Assembly: GCF_024979295.1 (NCBI RefSeq)
Contig: NZ_JANLCJ010000004.1
Span: forward strand, 1-64,000
Length of the DNA stretch: 64,000 nt
Source of the DNA: Herbiconiux daphne
GTDB lineage: Bacteria; Actinomycetota; Actinomycetes; Actinomycetales; Microbacteriaceae
Direction: 5' to 3'
The translations under genes were made by a program, and so were the position numbers. The notes beneath the pieces were generated by a model, which saw only the letters and a program-made list of their open reading frames with translations, was not told where the DNA came from and made no database searches. The first letter of the stretch is position 1; each line of letters starts with the position of its first letter. Shown here in pieces: positions 59,214 through 64,000 of this stretch.

Positions 59214-60581
59214 TTATGAACGGCGCGCTCGACCCAGAGGGGCGCGCTCGATGGGGGATGCCTCGCGCGCCTCCGGCGAGAGCTCTTCGTGGGGCGCCTG
59301 CTCGCGGAGGCGCCGCCACCGCCCGGCCCGCCGCACCACCGTCACGGCGAGGGCCGCGACCGCCAGCACCGCCGGCACCAACAGGTTCGGCCCCGCGAGC
59401 ACGAGCAGCCCGGCCACGAGCACCACCGACACCGCCGCGAACCACCAGCCCACGCCGAACCGCGGCAGCAGCCGCAGCGCCGCGGCCACGCCGACCGCAT
59501 ACACCGCCACCATGCTGCTCGTGTGAATGAGGATGAACGGCGTGAGATCGCCGTCGGTGAGCGTGAACGCCGCGAAGTAGGCCGCGACCAGCAGCGCCAC
59601 CAGCCCGAGAGCGCGCCGGGGCACCCCGCCCGGCTCGGCGCCCTTGCCGAACCAGTGCGGAAGGTCGCGGTCGCGCCCGAGCGACGCGCCGAGCTTCGCG
59701 AACGCCGCGACATACGTGTTGAGCACCCCGAGCGCCACGATGCCCGCGATCGAGGCCACCGCCCAGCGGCTCCAGGCGGGTGCGGTCGCGGTCACGAGGT
59801 CGAGCAGCGGCACGGCGCTCTCGCCCGCGCGATCGCCCAGCACGCCCACGGTCACGATCTGCAGTCCGAGATAGCACGCCCCCACCACCACGATCGCGAT
59901 GCCCGTCGCCAGCGGAATGGTGCGACTCGGCCGCCGGAACTCCCCCGCGATGTGCGTCACCGCCTCCCAGCCCGCGAAGGCCCAGACGAACAGGCTGATG
60001 GCGAGGCCGACCCCCACCCACCCGTGGGGCAGCACGGGCATGAAGTTCGCGGCATCCGTCGCCGGCGCAGCCGCCGCCACGACCCCCACGACGATCACCA
60101 CGAGCAGCCCCGACAGCACCAGTTGCGCCCGCCCCGAGAACCGCAGCCCGAACAGGTTGAGCACGAACGGCGGCACGAGCAGCACCGGCCCGACCACCAT
60201 CACGAGCCCCGGGTCGACCCCCAGCACGGCCACCACGTAGGAACCGCCGAGCACCGCCACCACCGGCGCCCCCACGCACACCCCGAACAAGAACCAGTAC
60301 CCGGCCATTCGAGCCGCCGTGGGCCCGAGGGCCAGTCGCACGAACGTCGCCACCCCGCCGGCATCCGGATGCCGCGACGCGAGTGCCGCGAACGTGCCGG
60401 CCAGGGGCACCGACAGCACGATGAGCGCGACCACCGCGATGATCGAGCCCGGCCCCGCGACCTCGGCGGCGAGCGCCGGAAGCACCAGGATGCCGGTGCC
60501 GAGCACCGCGGCGACATAGAGCGCCGACCCCTGGGCGAGTCCGACGGAGGGCGCGCGCGCGCCTGGCGCTGAAGTCGTCAT
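59214..60581 (-). CDS. APC-family amino acid permease
   Basis: Membrane transporter of 455 residues with about 12 hydrophobic helices. APC features: QGSALYVAAVLGTGILVLPALAAEVAGP (helix 1 break GTGI), FVWAFAGWEAVTHIAGEFRRPSRTIP (helix 6 region with E-RxP loop). The C-terminal ~45 residues are charged and cytoplasmic. ATG 60581 is chosen because GGAG precedes it closely; further upstream ATGs at 60626 and 60638 lie within or beyond a small palindrome at 60616-60631. It converges with the nucleoside hydrolase gene. Substrate unknown. Confidence 0.85.
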   Translation of the reverse strand: MTTSAPGARAPSVGLAQGSALYVAAVLGTGILVLPALAAEVAGPGSIIAVVALIVLSVPLAGTFAALASRHPDAGGVATFVRLALGPTAARMAGYWFLFGVCVGAPVVAVLGGSYVVAVLGVDPGLVMVVGPVLLVPPFVLNLFGLRFSGRAQLVLSGLLVVIVVGVVAAAAPATDAANFMPVLPHGWVGVGLAISLFVWAFAGWEAVTHIAGEFRRPSRTIPLATGIAIVVVGACYLGLQIVTVGVLGDRAGESAVPLLDLVTATAPAWSRWAVASIAGIVALGVLNTYVAAFAKLGASLGRDRDLPHWFGKGAEPGGVPRRALGLVALLVAAYFAAFTLTDGDLTPFILIHTSSMVAVYAVGVAAALRLLPRFGVGWWFAAVSVVLVAGLLVLAGPNLLVPAVLAVAALAVTVVRRAGRWRRLREQAPHEELSPEAREASPIERAPLGRARRS

Positions 60582-60615
60582 GACTCCATGCTCGCGCGAT
60601 GCCGACCCGGTCGTA

Positions 60616-60631
60616 ATGGCACTCATGCCAT
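60616..60631. promoter_or_regulatory. ATGGCA-N4-TGCCAT palindrome upstream of the permease gene
   Basis: Perfect 6-bp arms with a 4-bp spacer, 35 bp before the permease ATG and 79 bp before the divergent alpha-glucosidase GTG. It could be an operator serving either gene; evidence is symmetry and position only. Confidence 0.3.
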
Positions 60632-60709
60632 AGTTCATCGATATCCGGCCACCGCGTAGTGCGGCCCGGAGCGAGTGTCAAAACCCCGCCGCCGTGACAG
60701 GCTCAATGC

Positions 60710-62458
60710 GTGACCGACGAACCGAAGTGGTGGACGAACGCCGTCGTCTACCAGATCTACCCCCGCAGTTTCGCCGACTCGAACGGCGACGGCATCGGCG
60801 ACCTCGGCGGCATCCGGGCCCACCTCGACCACCTCGAGCGGCTCGGTGTCGACGTGGTCTGGCTCTCGCCGATCTACCGCTCGCCCCAGGCCGACAACGG
60901 CTACGACATCAGCGACTACCGCGACATCGATCCGCTCTTCGGCACGCTCGACGAGTTCGACGCGCTGCTCGGCGACCTGCACGATCGCGGCATCAAGCTC
61001 GTGATGGATCTGGTTGTGAACCACACCAGCGACCGGCATCCGTGGTTCGAGGCATCCCGATCCTCGCTCGACGACCCGAAGCGCGACTGGTACATCTGGC
61101 GCGACCCGCACGAGGGCCGGGAGCCGAACCTCTGGCGCAGCGCGTTCAGCGGCTCGGCCTGGACTCTCGACGAGGCGACGGGCCAGTACTACCTGCACCT
61201 GTTCGCCGCCCAGCAACCCGATCTCAACTGGGCGAACCCCGAGGTGCGCGACGCGGTCTTCGCGATGATGAACTGGTGGCTCGACCGTGGGGTCGACGGC
61301 TTCCGCATGGACGTCATCAACTTCATCGCCAAGGTCGACGCCGATCTCACCGGCGACAGCACCGAGGCGGTGATGGGGCCGCAGATCCACGACTACCTGC
61401 AGCAGATGAACCGCGAGGTGTTCGCTGGCCGCGACGCCGATCTCATCACCGTGGGCGAGATGCCCGGGGTCACGGTCGACGAGGCGGCGCTGTTCACCGG
61501 CGCCGACCGGCTCGAGCTCGACATGGTGTTCCAGTTCGAGCACGTCGGCCTCGACCACGAGGCGCGCTCGAAGTTCCTGCGACGCGAGATGTCACTGCCC
61601 GAGCTCAAGCGATCGCTCGACCATTGGCAGACCGGCCTCGCCTCGGCCGGCTGGAACAGCCTCTACCTCGGCAACCACGACCAGCCGCGATCGGTGTCGC
61701 GCTTCGGCGACGACGGGCGATTCCGGATCGAATCGGCGACGCTGCTGGCCACCGTGCTGCACCTGCATCGCGGCACGCCCTACATCTATCAGGGTGACGA
61801 GATCGGCATGACCAACGCCGCCTTCACCTCGATCGACCAATACGACGACATCGAGTCGGTGAACTACTACGCCGAAGCCGTCGCGGCCGGCGAGTCGCCC
61901 GACGAAGTGCTCGAACAGCTGCGCTTCCGCAGCCGCGACAACGCCCGCACGCCCGTGCACTGGGATGCCGGCGCGCAGGCCGGTTTCACCACCGGCACGC
62001 CCTGGCTGGCCGTCAATCCGAACTACACGACCGTCAACGCCGCCGCCGACTGGGCCGCGGGCGACCGGTCGATCGCCGGGTACTACCGTCGGCTCATCGA
62101 GCTGCGCCACTCGTCGGCGCTCGTGGCGCTCGGCGACTTCATCCTGCTCGAGCCGGAGCATCCCACCCTCTACGCCTTCACCCGCGCCCTCGGCGACGAA
62201 AGGGCACTCGTGCTCGGCAACGTCTCGGGCGACGAGCTCGCGCTGCCGCCCGCGGTGGCCGCGCTGATCGGGAGCGGGGCCAGGCGGGGTCGATGGCGAT
62301 GGCAGCGTCGGCGACGGCAGCGGTGCCCGCCTGCTGATCGGCAACTACCCCCCGCCGCCCGCCGCGGCATCCGGTGGCCTGGTCGACCTCACGAGCGCCC
62401 TGCGGCCGTGGGAAGCGCGGGTTCTGCTGCTCTGACCCCGGATGCCGCCACGAACTAG
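60710..62458 (+). CDS. GH13 alpha-glucosidase/oligo-1,6-glucosidase with frameshifted C-terminus
   Basis: Intracellular alpha-glucosidase. It begins WWTNAVVYQIYPRSFADSNG, and has GH13 regions LVMDLVVNHTSDRHPWF, GFRMDVINFIAK (nucleophile Asp), TVGEMPG (acid Glu) and YLGNHDQPRSVSRF. From about 62265 the open frame turns into an Arg/Pro-rich stretch (GRWRWQRRRRQRCPPADRQL) to 62458. Reading the +1 frame instead gives ARLLIGNYPPPP...LTSALRPWEARVLLL, ending with TGA at 62433-62435, the normal ending of this family. So a one-base shift (extra base or two missing) lies near 62262-62290 in a G-rich run. It may be a true mutation or an assembly error. The catalytic part is intact. Confidence 0.88.
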   Translation: MTDEPKWWTNAVVYQIYPRSFADSNGDGIGDLGGIRAHLDHLERLGVDVVWLSPIYRSPQADNGYDISDYRDIDPLFGTLDEFDALLGDLHDRGIKLVMDLVVNHTSDRHPWFEASRSSLDDPKRDWYIWRDPHEGREPNLWRSAFSGSAWTLDEATGQYYLHLFAAQQPDLNWANPEVRDAVFAMMNWWLDRGVDGFRMDVINFIAKVDADLTGDSTEAVMGPQIHDYLQQMNREVFAGRDADLITVGEMPGVTVDEAALFTGADRLELDMVFQFEHVGLDHEARSKFLRREMSLPELKRSLDHWQTGLASAGWNSLYLGNHDQPRSVSRFGDDGRFRIESATLLATVLHLHRGTPYIYQGDEIGMTNAAFTSIDQYDDIESVNYYAEAVAAGESPDEVLEQLRFRSRDNARTPVHWDAGAQAGFTTGTPWLAVNPNYTTVNAAADWAAGDRSIAGYYRRLIELRHSSALVALGDFILLEPEHPTLYAFTRALGDERALVLGNVSGDELALPPAVAALIGSGARRGRWRWQRRRRQRCPPADRQLPPAARRGIRWPGRPHERPAAVGSAGSAALTPDAATN

Positions 62459-62514
62459 ACCCTGTGTCCCGTCTTCGGGTAGGCTCGCCGCACATTCAGC
62501 GAATCGGGGGACCC

Positions 62515-64000
62515 GTGCAACACTGCGTGCTAGCTGCAACCGGTTTCGACTACTGGCCCCTCCTGCTCGCCGGAGCGCTGGTCGCCATCGGCGCCGGGGT
62601 CGCATGGCTGCTTCTGCGCCGCGGCCGTCGGCGCACCGCGGTGTTCGCCGCCATCCCCCTGCTCGTGCTGGCGCTCGTGGCCTCGGGCGGGGTGTCGCCC
62701 TCGGCGAGCTACGCCAACGCGGCCGACTGCCCCACCGGCACCACGGCCGCCCCGACTCTTCCGCCGACCACGCCGCCGACCACCCCGCCCGTCGACTTCG
62801 AGGCGGGCGCCGCCGGCATCGGCGACCCCTACTTCCCGCTCGACGGCAACGGCGGCTACGACGTGCAGCACTACGCGCTCGATCTGGCCTACGACCCCGA
62901 GACCGGGGTGCTCTCGGGCACCACCACCATCACGGCCGTCGCCACGCAGAACCTCTCGGCCTTCAATCTCGACTTCGACACGCGGGCGGTCGACGGCACC
63001 GACGCCATCGCGATCGGCGGCATCACGGTCGACGGCACCGCCGCCGACTGGAGTCTCGCCACCACCCAGATCAGCGCGGTCACCGCCCAGCCGCAGGTGG
63101 AGGGCAGCACCGACCCCGACGCGACGCCGCCTCGCACCGAGCTCACCGTCATCCCGACCGCCGGCATCCTCAGCGGCTCCACCATCACCACGGCCGTGAC
63201 CTACGAGGGTGTGCCGGTCACCATCGACGACGCCTTCGGCCTCGCCGGCGTCATCCGCACCACCGACGGCGCCGTGATCGTGGGCCAGCCGCGCGTGGCC
63301 GCGACCTGGTTCCCGTCGAACGACCACCCCGCCGACAAGGCCACCTTCAGCACCCGCATGACGGTTCCGGCCGGCCTGCAGGTGGTGGGCAACGGCAGCC
63401 TCGCCTCGCAGACCACCGAGGGCGCCACGACGACCTGGGACTGGGAGATGGATGAGCCGATGGCCACCTATCTCGCCACCGCGACCGTCGGCGACTACGA
63501 GATCACCGAGAACGACGAGGGCGGCATCTCCTACTACAACGCCATCGCCCCCGGCCTCTACGACCTCGAGACCGAGACGCCCGGGCTCTCGGTGGGCGAT
63601 GTCGCGACCTCGATCTTCAACGACGAGCCCGAGGTCATCTCGTTCCTCTCCACGGCCTTCGGGCCCTACCCGTTCGGTGAGGCCGGCGGCATCGCCATCG
63701 ACAACTTCAGCGCCGACCCCGACGACTACCTCGGCTACGCGCTCGAGAACCAGACGCGCCCGATCTACCCGAGCTGGGCCTTCCCGGCCGACGCCGACGC
63801 GTCGACCGTCGTGCACGAGCTGGCCCACCAGTGGTACGGCGACAGCGTGTCGATGGAACGCTGGTCGGACATCTGGCTCAACGAGGGCTTCGCCACCTAC
63901 GCCGAGTGGTTGTGGGCCGAGGCCCAGGGCGGTCCCACGACGCAGCAGACCTTCGACGCCGTCTACGCCGACCCGAGTTCCTACGGTGACCCAGCGACCT
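62515..64000 (+). CDS. M1-family metallopeptidase with N-terminal LAATG/two-helix module (3' end cut by window edge)
   Basis: Surface zinc aminopeptidase-like protein; 495 codons are visible. The M1 site is complete: H434-E435-L-A-H438 in VVHELAHQWYGD and E457 in LNEGFATYAEW, HExxH-x18-E. The N-terminal M1 beta-domain begins near residue 100 after a Pro/Thr linker (TLPPTTPPTTPPVD). Residues 1-65 are unusual: LAATG at 6-10, a hydrophobic helix, RRGRRR, then a second helix (AVFAAIPLLVLALVASGG). The first part looks like a C-terminal sortase signal placed at the N-terminus. GTG 62515 follows GGGGGA. The end lies beyond the window. Confidence 0.88.
   Translation, partial: MQHCVLAATGFDYWPLLLAGALVAIGAGVAWLLLRRGRRRTAVFAAIPLLVLALVASGGVSPSASYANAADCPTGTTAAPTLPPTTPPTTPPVDFEAGAAGIGDPYFPLDGNGGYDVQHYALDLAYDPETGVLSGTTTITAVATQNLSAFNLDFDTRAVDGTDAIAIGGITVDGTAADWSLATTQISAVTAQPQVEGSTDPDATPPRTELTVIPTAGILSGSTITTAVTYEGVPVTIDDAFGLAGVIRTTDGAVIVGQPRVAATWFPSNDHPADKATFSTRMTVPAGLQVVGNGSLASQTTEGATTTWDWEMDEPMATYLATATVGDYEITENDEGGISYYNAIAPGLYDLETETPGLSVGDVATSIFNDEPEVISFLSTAFGPYPFGEAGGIAIDNFSADPDDYLGYALENQTRPIYPSWAFPADADASTVVHELAHQWYGDSVSMERWSDIWLNEGFATYAEWLWAEAQGGPTTQQTFDAVYADPSSYGDPAT

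Noticed and set aside
60710..62458. Arg-rich C-terminus of the alpha-glucosidase as a genuine domain
   Set aside because: The +1 frame gives the expected family ending over the same bases, so the Arg/Pro-rich sequence is best explained by a frameshift.

Overview
The window is high-GC DNA (about 70% G+C) with dense, often overlapping genes (ATGA/GTGA start-stop overlaps), many GTG starts, LacI/PadR/MocR regulators, a class Ib ribonucleotide reductase operon and LAxTG (class E type) sortase signals. This gene content and style point to a Gram-positive actinobacterium, most likely a soil- or plant-associated member of Microbacteriaceae. The assignment is by inference; there is no rRNA or marker tree in the window. 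No tRNA, rRNA, CRISPR array, transposase or phage gene was seen.

Layout. 1-5.4 kb: a LacI repressor cut by the window edge, a short GNAT-like protein with a possible leader peptide, a PadR regulator coupled to a DHA2 multidrug exporter with a perfect palindromic operator, and a LuxR-type HTH regulator. 5.5-10.3 kb: a very large secreted subtilase with BNR-type repeats and a LASTG sorting signal. 10.5-18.3 kb (minus): a sugar ABC importer (binding lipoprotein, two permeases), a DUF624 membrane protein, a GH29 alpha-L-fucosidase, a Gfo/Idh/MocA oxidoreductase and a DUF6807 protein. 18.5-25.9 kb: a LacI repressor with a degenerate M24 protein, divergent from a four-gene operon whose products fit the oxidative hexuronate/aldarate route to 2-oxoglutarate. 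25.9-35.6 kb: a DUF2090 aldolase-like protein, a RibD-C reductase, a second Gfo/Idh oxidoreductase divergent from a third LacI regulator, a 725-bp gene-free stretch with four copies of a 50-bp palindrome, xylulokinase, glycerate kinase, a D-2-hydroxyacid dehydrogenase and a DUF1349 protein. 35.7-39.9 kb: nrdHIEF with a pair of NrdR boxes and a DnaA-box cluster. 39.9-59.2 kb: a divergent nucleoside-type locus. On the minus strand lie a BMP-family nucleoside ABC importer, an OYE-type flavoprotein, two nucleoside hydrolase paralogues, a serine hydrolase, thymidine phosphorylase, an SDR, a cupin and a GH13 enzyme. On the plus strand lie a MocR regulator, a sugar isomerase, a Gfo/Idh oxidoreductase, a VOC protein and a third nucleoside hydrolase. 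59.2-64 kb: an APC permease, a GH13 alpha-glucosidase with a frameshifted C-terminus, and an M1 metallopeptidase cut by the right edge.

How it works together. Most of the window is for scavenging plant- or detritus-derived carbon: fucosides, uronates/aldarates, xylulose, alpha-glucosides, peptides and nucleosides. A recurring GAAAGCGCTTTC-like LacI operator occurs in front of the fucoside transporter, the DUF6807 gene, the uronate operon and the Gfo/Idh-LacI divergon, suggesting one carbon-source regulon. The most unusual features are the 50-bp palindrome array at 30.3-30.9 kb, long perfect hairpins in the nrd region, three nucleoside hydrolases that differ at catalytic positions, a C-terminal-type sorting signal at the N-terminus of the M1 peptidase, and repeated low-complexity insertions inside conserved enzymes.
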